Source: Paucibacter sp. KCTC 42545 (GTDB lineage: Bacteria; Pseudomonadota; Gammaproteobacteria; Burkholderiales; Burkholderiaceae_C). Taken from it: a DNA stretch of 64,000 bases. The notes under the pieces are model-generated. The model saw only the letters and a program-made list of their open reading frames with translations. It was not told the DNA's origin and did not search any database. Within the stretch, counting starts at the first letter, position 1; every line of letters begins with the position of its first letter. The DNA lies in contig NZ_CP013692.1 of the NCBI RefSeq assembly GCF_001477625.1, positions 2,666,001-2,730,000 of the forward strand. Reading direction: 5' to 3'. The translations under genes were made by a program, and so were the position numbers. Positions 17,148-25,492 of this stretch are shown piece after piece.

Positions 17148-18197
17148 ATGCGCATCGAAGATATCCGCCAAGAACTGAGCGCCCTGGGTGCCAAGCCCCT
17201 GCATGTGCAGCGGGTGCTGCGCCAATGGGTGCGCGCCCTGCCCTTGACGGCGGGCCGGCGCCGGCCCGAGGACTTTCTGCCCCTGGCGGTGCGGGATGCA
17301 TTGCCGGACTTGGACGCGCGCCTGCAAGGGCTGACCCGCTTGGTTTCCAGCCACCCCGGCGAGGACGGCTCGGCCCGTTTGCTGCTGGCCCTGCAGGATG
17401 GCATGACGGTGGAAAGCGTGCTCTTGCCGCGCGACGGCGTCTGCGTCTCCAGCCAGGTAGGCTGCGCCGTCGGCTGCTTGTTCTGCATGACCGGGCGCGA
17501 TGGCCTGATCCGCCAAGTCAGCAGCGCCGAAATCATCGCCCAGGTGGCGCAGGCACGCAGTCAGCGGCCGGTCAAAAAGGTTGTGTTCATGGGCATGGGT
17601 GAGCCGGCGCACAACCTCGACAACGTGATGGAAGCCATCGAGCTGCTGGGTAGCGTGGGCAATATTGCGCACAAGAATCTGGTCTTCTCTACGGTGGGTG
17701 ACCCGCGCGTGTTTGAGCGTCTGCACAGCCTGCCCACCGGCGCAGTGAAGCCGGCGCTAGCGCTATCGCTGCACACCAGCAAGGCGGACTTGCGCACGCA
17801 ACTGCTGCCGCGCGCGCCGCGCCTCACGCCGGATGAACTGGTGACCTTGGGCGAACAATATGCCCGCGCCAGCGCCTACCCGATCCAGTACCAATGGACG
17901 CTGCTGGACGGGGTCAACGACGGGCCGGAGGAACTCGACGGCATCGTCGCGCTGCTGCGCGGCAAGTACGCGATTCTGAACATGATCCCCTACAACAGCA
18001 TCCCCGACCTACCCTTCCAGCGCCCCAGCTGGGACAAGGCCCGCGCCATCGCGGCCGAGCTACACCGCCGCGGTGTGCTGACCAAGCTGCGCGACTCGGC
18101 CGGCCAGGATGTGGACGGTGGCTGCGGCCAGTTGCGCGCACGCGCTCAGGCGGGCGGCTTGCAGCCGGTCGTCATGCGCCAGCAGCCAAGGCGCTGA
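17148..18197 (+). CDS. RlmN/Cfr-family radical SAM rRNA methyltransferase-like protein
   Basis: Radical SAM methyltransferase of the RlmN family, which methylates C2 of A2503 in 23S rRNA and A37 in some tRNAs. It keeps the Fe-S motif CAVGCLFC (Cys106, 110, 113), the upstream catalytic Cys99 in CVSSQVGC, and Cys326 in GGCGQL that forms the methyl-carrying thioether. VVFMGMGEPAHNLDNV is also conserved. The locus lacks the ndk-pilF-ispG neighbours that normally flank rlmN in Burkholderiales, so this may be a second copy. Sequence alone does not separate RlmN from Cfr activity. Confidence 0.85.
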   Translation: MRIEDIRQELSALGAKPLHVQRVLRQWVRALPLTAGRRRPEDFLPLAVRDALPDLDARLQGLTRLVSSHPGEDGSARLLLALQDGMTVESVLLPRDGVCVSSQVGCAVGCLFCMTGRDGLIRQVSSAEIIAQVAQARSQRPVKKVVFMGMGEPAHNLDNVMEAIELLGSVGNIAHKNLVFSTVGDPRVFERLHSLPTGAVKPALALSLHTSKADLRTQLLPRAPRLTPDELVTLGEQYARASAYPIQYQWTLLDGVNDGPEELDGIVALLRGKYAILNMIPYNSIPDLPFQRPSWDKARAIAAELHRRGVLTKLRDSAGQDVDGGCGQLRARAQAGGLQPVVMRQQPRR

Positions 18198-18268
18198 AGG
18201 CTTCGAAAAAAGACCCATCCCGCCACGCTCAGGGCTGAGCAGCCTGGCCGAGCAAAGCACGCCAAAGC

Positions 18269-19417
18269 TCAAGGCATGTAGATGATTCGCAAGCTGGCGT
18301 CAACCAGCGCCAGCGGCACAAAGCCCAGCGCCTCAGGATGGCGTTGCAAATGGCCTCTAACGCTTTCAGCGTCCCGCAATTCCAAAGGCGGGCGCAGCCG
18401 CCCACCGAACTGCTGGGCCGACCAGGCCGAGCGGTATTCGGCAGGTGCTTTGCGCAAGACGGCGCTGAAGAAATAATCCCGCTCCGGCCCCGCACTCATC
18501 AAAAGATTAGGCGCCGCGCCGCCGGCCAAAACCTGACGGCGTCCCATGAAGAGATCGGCCAAGGTATCGCGCTCTATCCCTTGGATCGCGCTGCGGTTGG
18601 AGACCACGACGGCGAGTGCCGGGCGGCTGTAGCGCGCGACGATTTGGCTCAAACCCCCAGACACGCGCAAGGCCTCAACCGCATCCAGCAGTACCTGCCC
18701 ATTGACCGGGCTGTTCTTGGGCCAGGCGCAGTGGTAATTGCCAAGGCCAACGGGCGCACGCCAGGGCGCAATGCCGCTGAGCTCACCATTCTCAGCCGCC
18801 CAGCTGAGGCTTTGCTGGTTCAGCACGCCATAGGGGTGGCGCAGCAGCTGAATTTTCTTGAGCAGACGGTCTTCACTGATGACATCGTCCCGCTGCAAGC
18901 TGCCATCGACAAAGCGGGCGTCTAGCCGCGCATAGGGGTAGCCCTGCAAGGTACCGACCACGCTGCCACGCGCGAGTTGCTCCGCCTGATCCACCGGGCT
19001 GGCACTGGTGTGCCCCACCAGCAAGTCGGGCAAATCCAGCAGGGACGCACTCCAGCGGAAAAGCGCAGCATCGCGACTCAGGTTTGGGGCGGTGTGGCAC
19101 ACCAAATCCAGCTCACCCGCGGCGGCGGCGGCGTCAATTCTGGGCCGCGGCAGGAGTTGCGGCTCCAGCCTTAAGCGCAGCGCATCGGCAATGGCACGGT
19201 AGACCTCGAGATCGATGCCACGACTGGCTTGCGCATCTTGCCAAAACACAAAGGGCGGCTGTGCATTGGCAGCGATAGCTACGCGCAAGCGGCCTGAATC
19301 GGCAGCAGACACCAGTTGAGGCATCCCCGCAGCCAAGCTCACTCCCAGCCAGTACGCCGCCGTCTTGACGGCCGCCACGATGGTGCTTTTTGGGGTCAAG
19401 CGAGTCGTCGGCTTCAT
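18269..19417 (-). CDS. Periplasmic protein with two binding-protein-like domains
   Basis: Exported protein: signal peptide (VKTAAYWLGVSLAAGMPQLVSA), then an SBP_bac_3-type domain (about 45-265; LRVAIAANAQPPFVFWQD, GIDLEVYRAIADAL) and a C-terminal PstS-like domain (about 270-380; AVVVSNRSAIQGIERDTLADLFMGRR). The second domain aligns with the stand-alone protein at 42361-42870 (shared V-x-V-x-N-x-S, L-x-x-L-[FY]-x-GR and W-x-x-x-x-F-x-GR-x-x-PP patterns). ATG 19417 follows AAGG and lies 7 bp after the upstream porin-like gene; a TTG at 19435 is unlikely. Ligand unknown. Confidence 0.78.
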   Translation of the reverse strand: MKPTTRLTPKSTIVAAVKTAAYWLGVSLAAGMPQLVSAADSGRLRVAIAANAQPPFVFWQDAQASRGIDLEVYRAIADALRLRLEPQLLPRPRIDAAAAAGELDLVCHTAPNLSRDAALFRWSASLLDLPDLLVGHTSASPVDQAEQLARGSVVGTLQGYPYARLDARFVDGSLQRDDVISEDRLLKKIQLLRHPYGVLNQQSLSWAAENGELSGIAPWRAPVGLGNYHCAWPKNSPVNGQVLLDAVEALRVSGGLSQIVARYSRPALAVVVSNRSAIQGIERDTLADLFMGRRQVLAGGAAPNLLMSAGPERDYFFSAVLRKAPAEYRSAWSAQQFGGRLRPPLELRDAESVRGHLQRHPEALGFVPLALVDASLRIIYMP

Positions 19418-19424
19418 GGCGGCC

Positions 19425-20678
19425 TTAGAAGACAAAGTCCAGGCTGATCGTGCTCATATTGGCATGCCCGTCCCAGCTTTTTTGAAGTGGCGGCCCGAGC
19501 GGCGGCGCATTCAAGCTCAGTTCGGCCGCGCGGCCGGTGCTGCGATCGCGTGTTGCGGTCCAAAAATCCTGCTGGAACTTGAGCGCCCAATGCTCGCCCA
19601 AATCAAGCCGCACGCCGACTTGAATGACGCGCCGGTCAAAGGGGCTTTGCAAATAGGTATCCAAGGTCTTGAGACCTTGCACCAGCGCCGGTGGGCTATT
19701 GGGTACTGCCTGCAGGCCAAGCGGGCTTTCGCGGTAGGTGGTTTGGCCAACGCTGGCATAAGGCGTCCAGGCGCCGATGCGGCGGCTAGCTTGCACATAC
19801 CATCCAGCCTGTTTGGCGACCAAGAGTGAATTGGAATCTCGCAGCGCGGCTTCGGCAGTGAGCGTCCAGTCATGGGCTTGCCAGACGAGGCCGAGGTAAG
19901 TCAAGCGACCCTCGCTGCTCAGGCTGGCGCGCGGCCCCAAGACCTCATTGCAATTGGCACAGCCCGGCGGCTTGAGCAAAGCGGCCGCACCGGAATTCGT
20001 CAAATCAACAGCGTAAGTGGACACACCAGCACGTAACTGCCAATCACCGCGGCGCCAATTGCCGACCAAGACGGTGGAGCGATTGATATCGATACTGCCG
20101 GAGCTGAGATCAACGCGGGCCGTGCCGCCGCCCAAGTCAAGGCTGAGCAGTCCGCCCAAAGCGTCGCCGGTCCAAGTGAGGTTTAAGCCGTCCACCGCAG
20201 CACCCGGGTTGATGCTGTACACGGTATTCATGGGCCGCAAGGCCGTCTGCGCATAGCCGACGTTACGGGTTTCGCTGACCAGGAAGAAGGGCAGGGTCTG
20301 TCGCCCCAGGCGCAGCGTCCATGCCGGGGCGGGCGACCAGCCGATATAGGCCCACTCGGTACGCGGACGCATACGCTTGGCAATATCGTCTTGCACCAAC
20401 ACTTGCATCACGGCTTCAAGCCGGTCGGCGACTTGCCAGCGCACTTGGCCGGCCAAGCGGGTGTCGCCATTCGTGCGCCAGTCACCATTGGACAAATTGG
20501 GCGTGCGGGGATCCGGCTTGACGCCAACCACGTCATCACCGCCGCGATAGGCGGCCAAGGTGCCGAAACCAGATAACTCGAAGCGCTGCGAGCCATCGTC
20601 CTGATCGTCCGCCACGGCCGCAAGCGGCAGGCTGAGCAACAAGCCACCGAAAAATTCCACTAATTGACTCAGCTTCAT
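19425..20678 (-). CDS. Porin-like outer-membrane protein (cassette A)
   Basis: Predicted outer-membrane beta-barrel of about 417 residues. Signal peptide (MKLSQLVEFFGGLLLSLPLAAVA), then FELSGFGTLAAYRGGDD, many amphipathic strands and a terminal ISLDFVF with the C-terminal Phe needed for barrel assembly. The opening GFGTL and closing LDFVF are shared with the protein at 41057-42355, so the two are paralogues. It heads a two-gene unit with the periplasmic binding protein 7 bp downstream, suggesting joint uptake or sensing of a solute. Confidence 0.82.
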   Translation of the reverse strand: MKLSQLVEFFGGLLLSLPLAAVADDQDDGSQRFELSGFGTLAAYRGGDDVVGVKPDPRTPNLSNGDWRTNGDTRLAGQVRWQVADRLEAVMQVLVQDDIAKRMRPRTEWAYIGWSPAPAWTLRLGRQTLPFFLVSETRNVGYAQTALRPMNTVYSINPGAAVDGLNLTWTGDALGGLLSLDLGGGTARVDLSSGSIDINRSTVLVGNWRRGDWQLRAGVSTYAVDLTNSGAAALLKPPGCANCNEVLGPRASLSSEGRLTYLGLVWQAHDWTLTAEAALRDSNSLLVAKQAGWYVQASRRIGAWTPYASVGQTTYRESPLGLQAVPNSPPALVQGLKTLDTYLQSPFDRRVIQVGVRLDLGEHWALKFQQDFWTATRDRSTGRAAELSLNAPPLGPPLQKSWDGHANMSTISLDFVF

Positions 20679-20949
20679 GAGGATTGATCTTATCGAAGCG
20701 CGCGCCTGCAAAGCCTGATATTTGCCCTTGCCTCGGCAGCAATAAGCAGCCAAAAGCCTGCCTAACCCAGCTAGATGGACCGAGACGGACCCGAAATAGC
20801 GGAACCTTCGCACAAACGTGCGGTTTGAGGCGCAAAAACCACCGGATTGAGGGGGGTGTTGACTATGACGGATTCGTTACATTGTCCACCCGTGCAGAGC
20901 TTTTGCACCGGAATCACTGCCACACAAATCAATTCGAGGGAATCCCTAG

Positions 20950-21615
20950 ATGAATAAGACTGTTGCCAAGTCCTTGCTGCTCGCCGCCACCATCGCCGCA
21001 GCCGCCAGCGCACAAGCCAGCGTTGTCACGTTTGAAACCGCCACATCGCAGACTGGCGCACAAAACAGCGCCGCCGCCTATCGCGACGCCGTCAACGCTG
21101 CCATGAGCCAGCCCGGCGCCAAGTCGGCCGACGTGGCCCTGTTTGATGGCCTGAGCAACGGCAGCGTCTTCGGCGGCAGCAACTCCGACATCGCCTATCG
21201 CGTCACCGTCAACTTCGGCGTTGCCGCTGGCCAGGCTGGCAGCTGGGACCTGCGCGCAGGCGTGGACTTCGGCCGTGGCGGCGCAGTCTTCCTGGACGGC
21301 GTGGCCCTGGGCTTCAAGTCCAACGATATGTGGTGGAACACTGGCTACGGCGACAGCAGCCAAGTCTTTACCTTCGACAAAATCGCCATCGGCGCCGGCA
21401 ACCACAAGCTGGAAATCTTCGGCCTGGAAAACTGCTGCGACGGTCAACAGCAATTCCAATTCGCCGCCAATGGCAGCGAGTTCAAGACCTTCGGCAAGAC
21501 CGACGGCCTGAACATCACCTCGGCCGTGCCGGAACCCGGCAGCTACGCCCTGATGTTGGCCGGCCTGGGCGCCATGGGTGTGGTGGCTCGTCGTCGCAAG
21601 TCGAACGCAGCCTAA
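20950..21615 (+). CDS. PEP-CTERM protein of the CCXG type
   Basis: Secreted exosortase substrate of 221 residues. Signal peptide ends near AQAS; the body contains the Cys pair in LENCCDGQQQF that marks the CCXG subgroup, and resembles a carbohydrate-binding-type beta sandwich (VDFGRGGAVFLDGVALGF). The C-terminus is VPEPGSYALMLAGLGAMG plus VVARRRKS. The start follows GAGGGA at about 9 bp. It stands alone, followed by a weak hairpin. Function unknown. Confidence 0.88.
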   Translation: MNKTVAKSLLLAATIAAAASAQASVVTFETATSQTGAQNSAAAYRDAVNAAMSQPGAKSADVALFDGLSNGSVFGGSNSDIAYRVTVNFGVAAGQAGSWDLRAGVDFGRGGAVFLDGVALGFKSNDMWWNTGYGDSSQVFTFDKIAIGAGNHKLEIFGLENCCDGQQQFQFAANGSEFKTFGKTDGLNITSAVPEPGSYALMLAGLGAMGVVARRRKSNAA

Positions 21616-21940
21616 GCACGGGCAGGCCTAGCCCGGGTGTTTTGCGGGGTACGCGGGACGGGCGTGCGCACAAGGCGTGGCTGGATGGGCCGAGACGGCC
21701 GCAGCCAATGCCCATAGGCATTGGCGAGGAGTTGAGGCACAGCCGGCAAGCCCTGTGCCGCGCCAGCCTGCGTAGGCCCTGTCTGCCAAATTGGATCCGC
21801 GCTTAATCGGCAAAGTCCTTGCAGGCATCGGTGCTGTAGGTCAGCCTGGGCCGACCGCGTGAAACATCCGGGCTAGCCTGCCTACAATGAGCACAGCCCC
21901 TAGCCCCTCGCTCGGGGCTGTTCTCATTTGTGCGCCCGAT
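21616..21940. other. Intergenic region upstream of mfd with two hairpins
   Basis: 325 bp without a gene. A weak terminator-like hairpin (CGGGC/GCCCG, 21619-21635, followed by GGTGTTTT) ends the PEP-CTERM transcript. A second, stronger 9-bp perfect hairpin GCCAATGCC / GGCATTGGC with loop CATA lies at 21704-21725. The rest shows no recognisable elements. Confidence 0.55.
21619..21644 (+). terminator. Weak intrinsic terminator after PEP-CTERM gene
   Basis: 5-bp stem CGGGC/GCCCG with a 7-base loop, then GGTGTTTT, beginning 3 bp after the stop. The stem is short, so strength is doubtful. Confidence 0.45.
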
Positions 21941-24900
21941 ATGCAGCTACCTCTGATTCAACCCGGCAAGAAGTTCACCCTCCCCCGCCCCACCGGTTCG
22001 GCCGATGCCATGCTGCTGGCGCGCTTTGCCCAGACGCAGATGGCAGCCGGGCGCATCACCGCCATCATCACGGCCGAGCCGGGTGATACGCAGCGCTTGG
22101 AAGATGAGCTCAAATTCTTTGCGCCCGACTTACGTGTGGCGGTCTTCCCGGACTGGGAGACCCTGCCCTACGACACTTTCTCGCCGCACCAGGACCTGAT
22201 CTCCGAGCGCCTGGCCACGCTGTGGCGCTTGCTGCAATCGCAGGGCAAACCGGCCGACCAGCGCGAGGCCGATGTGGTGCTGCTGCCCGCCACCACCGCG
22301 CTGACCCGCTTGGCACCGCCGGCCTTTCTCGCGGCCACCACCTTCAACTTCAAGACCAAGCAGCGGCTCGATGAAGCCAGCCTGAAGTCGCAGCTGACTC
22401 TAGGCGGCTATACCCATGTCAGCCAGGTTGTCTCGCCGGGCGAATACGCCGTGCGCGGTGGGCTGATCGACCTCTTCCCCATGGGCTCGCTGGTGCCTTA
22501 CCGGGTGGATCTGTTTGGTGACGAGGTGGACTCCATCCGCACCTTCGACCCTGACACCCAGCGCAGCCTCTACCCCGTGCCGCAAGTGCGCCTGCTGCCG
22601 GGCCGCGAGTTCCCGATGGACGAGGCGGCGCGCAAATCCTTCCGCGCCCGCTGGCGCGAGAAGATGGAGGGCGACCCGACCCGCTCGCGCATCTACAAAG
22701 ACATCGATCAAGGCATCGCCACCGGCGGCATTGAGTATTTCCTGCCGGTCTTCTTCGAGCAGACCGCCACCATCTTCGACTTCCTGGGTGACAGCGCAGC
22801 GCTGGCCCTGCACGGCGAGATCGACGAAGCCCTGAACCGCTTCTGGACCGACACACGCGAGCGCCATCGCTTCTTGCAGCATGACCCCGAGCGGCCCATC
22901 CTGGCGCCGGAGGAAATCTTCCTGAAGGTGGAAGAGTTCTTTGCCATCACCCACAGCCATGCGGTGCTGGCCATTCGCGGCAATGAGCCGGTGGACTTCG
23001 CCCGCCCACTGCCCGATGTCAGCGTCGAGCGCGGCGCGCAAGAGCCGCTGGCCCGCCTGGCCGCGCACCTCAAGAGCACGCCGTACCGCGTGCTGCTGCT
23101 GGCCGAAAGCGAAGGCCGGCGCGAGAGCCTGCTGGAGCTGCTGCGCGACAACAAGATTGACCCACCCTCGGTGTCGGGCCTGGCTGAGTTCCTGGGCTCG
23201 CCGGAGAAGTTCGCCATTACCGCGGCGCCCCTGGCCGCGGGCTTCTTCTGGAACGAGCCCGGCGAAGGCGCGTCCGGGCGCCGGGCCGCCCCAAGCCCGG
23301 ACAGCCCCCTCGGGGGGCAGGACGCCGAAGGCGGACATGGGGGCACGGTCATCCAGCTCTTCACCGAGACCGAGCTGTTTGCCACCACGCCCACCACCCG
23401 GCGGCGGCGCAAGCAAGAACAGGTCAGCGACGTCAATGCGCTGATCAAGGATCTGTCCGAGCTCAAGGTCGGCGACCCGGTGGTGCACAACAACCACGGC
23501 ATCGGCCGCTACCAGGGCCTGATCAATATCGACATCGGCGATGGCGCGTCGGAGTTCCTGCACCTGGAATACGCCGACAAGGCCACGCTCTACGTGCCGG
23601 TGGCGCAGCTGCATCTGATCAGCCGCTACACCGGCGTCAGCGCCGAAGAAGCCCCCCTGCACCGCCTGGGTTCCGGGCAGTGGGAAAAAGCCAAGCGCAA
23701 GGCCGCCGAACAGGTGCGTGACACCGCAGCCGAGCTGCTCAATCTCTATGCCCGCCGCGCCGCGCGCGAAGGTCACGCTTTCCGCTACAGCGGCCCCGAC
23801 TACGAGGCCTTTGCGGCCAGCTTTGGCTTCGAGGAAACCGCCGACCAGCGCGCCGCCATCCACGCCGTCATCCAGGACATGATCAGCCCTAAGCCCATGG
23901 ACCGCCTGGTTTGCGGCGATGTCGGCTTCGGCAAGACCGAGGTCGCCCTGCGCGCGGCCTTTGTGGCGGTGATGGGCGGCAAGCAAGTCGCCATCCTGGC
24001 GCCCACCACGCTCTTGGCCGAGCAGCATTACCAAAACATCGCCGACCGCTTTGGCAAATGGCCGGTGCGGGTGGCCGAGATGAGCCGCTTCCGCAGCGCC
24101 AAGGAAATCAAGGCGGCGATGGCCGGCCTGGCCGACGGCACCATCGACATCGTCATCGGCACCCACAAGCTGCTCAGCCCCGAGGTCAAGTTCAACCGCC
24201 TGGGCCTGCTGGTGATCGACGAAGAACACCGTTTTGGCGTGCGCCACAAAGAGGCCATGAAGGCCATGCGCGCCGAGGTGGATGTGCTGACGCTGACCGC
24301 CACGCCCATCCCGCGGACGCTGGGCATGGCACTGGAAGGCCTGCGCGATCTGAGCGTGATTGCCACCGCGCCACAGCGCCGCCTGGCCATCAAGACCTTT
24401 GTGCGCAGCGAGACCAGCGGCACCATCCGCGAAGCCATGCTGCGCGAGTTGAAGCGCGGCGGCCAGGTCTACTTCCTGCACAACGAGGTCGAGACCATAG
24501 AGAACCGGCGCCAGAAGCTCGAAGAGCTGGTGCCCGAGGCCCGCATCATCATCGCCCACGGCCAGATGCCCGAGCGCGAGCTGGAGCGGGTGATGCGCGA
24601 GTTCGTCAGCGGCAAACACAATGTCTTGCTGTGCTCCACCATCATCGAGACCGGCATTGACGTGCCCAGCGCCAACACCATCATCATGGCGCGCGCCGAC
24701 AAGTTCGGCCTGGCCCAGCTGCACCAACTGCGCGGCCGCGTCGGCCGCTCGCACCATCAGGCTTATGCCTATTTGCTGGTGCCCGATCTGGAGGGCCTGA
24801 CCAAGCAAGCCGCCCAGCGCCTGGACGCGATTCAGGCCATGGAAGAACTGGGCTCGGGCTTCTACCTGGCCATGCACGATCTGGAGATCCGCGGCGCCGG

Positions 24901-25480
24901 CCAGATGCTGGGCGAGAACCAGAGCGGCAATATGATGGAAATCGGCTTCCAGCTCTACAACGAGATGTTGGCCGAGGCGGTGCGCTCGCTCAAGTCCGGC
25001 AAAGAGCCCGATCTGCTTTCGCCACTGGCCGCCACCACCGAGATCAATCTACACGCCCCCGCACTTTTGCCTGATGCCTATTGCGGCGATGTGCATCAGC
25101 GCCTCTCGCTTTACAAGCGCTTGGCCAGCGCCGAAAAGAGCGAGCAGATCGACAAGCTGCTGGAGGAAGTCACCGACCGCTTCGGCAAGCTGCCCGCGCA
25201 AGGCCAGACCCTGTTCGACACCCACCGCCTGCGCGTACTGGCCAAGCCCTACGGCGTGGCCAAGATCGATGCCGCACCGCTGGCCATGAATATCAACTTC
25301 CGCCCCAACCCGCCGATCGACGCCATGCGCGTGATTGAGTTGGTGCAGAAGAACCGCAATATCAAGCTGGTGGGCAATGACAAGCTGCGCATCGACAAGG
25401 CGCTCAGCGACCCCAAGGACCGGGCGCAAGCCATCCGCGAAGTGCTGCGCCTGCTCGGCCAACCGACCACGAAAAACTGA
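21941..25480 (+). CDS. mfd: Transcription-repair coupling factor Mfd
   Basis: ATP-driven translocase that removes RNA polymerase stalled at DNA lesions and recruits UvrA. Domains in order: UvrB-homology region, RNA polymerase-interacting domain (VGDPVVHNNHGIGRYQGL), RecG-like helicase with Walker A GDVGFGKTE, DEEH, TATPIPRTL, and the GRVGRSHHQAYAYLL motif, then a C-terminal UvrA-binding autoinhibitory domain. The family start MQLPLIQPGKKFTLPRP at 21941 is preferred over an ATG at 21887. A roughly 25-residue Gly/Ala/Pro-rich insert is encoded by 23272-23345 just before TETELF. About 1,179 residues. Confidence 0.95.
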   Translation: MQLPLIQPGKKFTLPRPTGSADAMLLARFAQTQMAAGRITAIITAEPGDTQRLEDELKFFAPDLRVAVFPDWETLPYDTFSPHQDLISERLATLWRLLQSQGKPADQREADVVLLPATTALTRLAPPAFLAATTFNFKTKQRLDEASLKSQLTLGGYTHVSQVVSPGEYAVRGGLIDLFPMGSLVPYRVDLFGDEVDSIRTFDPDTQRSLYPVPQVRLLPGREFPMDEAARKSFRARWREKMEGDPTRSRIYKDIDQGIATGGIEYFLPVFFEQTATIFDFLGDSAALALHGEIDEALNRFWTDTRERHRFLQHDPERPILAPEEIFLKVEEFFAITHSHAVLAIRGNEPVDFARPLPDVSVERGAQEPLARLAAHLKSTPYRVLLLAESEGRRESLLELLRDNKIDPPSVSGLAEFLGSPEKFAITAAPLAAGFFWNEPGEGASGRRAAPSPDSPLGGQDAEGGHGGTVIQLFTETELFATTPTTRRRRKQEQVSDVNALIKDLSELKVGDPVVHNNHGIGRYQGLINIDIGDGASEFLHLEYADKATLYVPVAQLHLISRYTGVSAEEAPLHRLGSGQWEKAKRKAAEQVRDTAAELLNLYARRAAREGHAFRYSGPDYEAFAASFGFEETADQRAAIHAVIQDMISPKPMDRLVCGDVGFGKTEVALRAAFVAVMGGKQVAILAPTTLLAEQHYQNIADRFGKWPVRVAEMSRFRSAKEIKAAMAGLADGTIDIVIGTHKLLSPEVKFNRLGLLVIDEEHRFGVRHKEAMKAMRAEVDVLTLTATPIPRTLGMALEGLRDLSVIATAPQRRLAIKTFVRSETSGTIREAMLRELKRGGQVYFLHNEVETIENRRQKLEELVPEARIIIAHGQMPERELERVMREFVSGKHNVLLCSTIIETGIDVPSANTIIMARADKFGLAQLHQLRGRVGRSHHQAYAYLLVPDLEGLTKQAAQRLDAIQAMEELGSGFYLAMHDLEIRGAGQMLGENQSGNMMEIGFQLYNEMLAEAVRSLKSGKEPDLLSPLAATTEINLHAPALLPDAYCGDVHQRLSLYKRLASAEKSEQIDKLLEEVTDRFGKLPAQGQTLFDTHRLRVLAKPYGVAKIDAAPLAMNINFRPNPPIDAMRVIELVQKNRNIKLVGNDKLRIDKALSDPKDRAQAIREVLRLLGQPTTKN
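23272..23345 (+). repeat. GC-rich hairpin element inserted in frame within mfd
   Basis: A very GC-rich stretch with a compact hairpin GCCCCC-TCG-GGGGGC (23304-23318) interrupts otherwise conserved Mfd sequence. It resembles the short GGGCCGCCCC...CCCCCTCGGGGGGCAG-type intergenic repeats common in Burkholderiales genomes. It keeps the reading frame and encodes a low-complexity loop between the UvrB-like region and the polymerase-interacting domain. Its identity as a dispersed repeat is inferred, since only one copy is in this window. Confidence 0.6.
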
Positions 25481-25492
25481 GATCACGCGAAC

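Noticed and set aside
20859..20883. Sigma-70 promoter for the CCXG PEP-CTERM gene (TTGACT and TACATT)
   Set aside because: The spacing between the boxes is only 13 bp, too short for a normal promoter.
22400..24877. 825-codon reverse frame opposite mfd
   Set aside because: Antisense shadow of a conserved gene; no ribosome site or recognisable motif.
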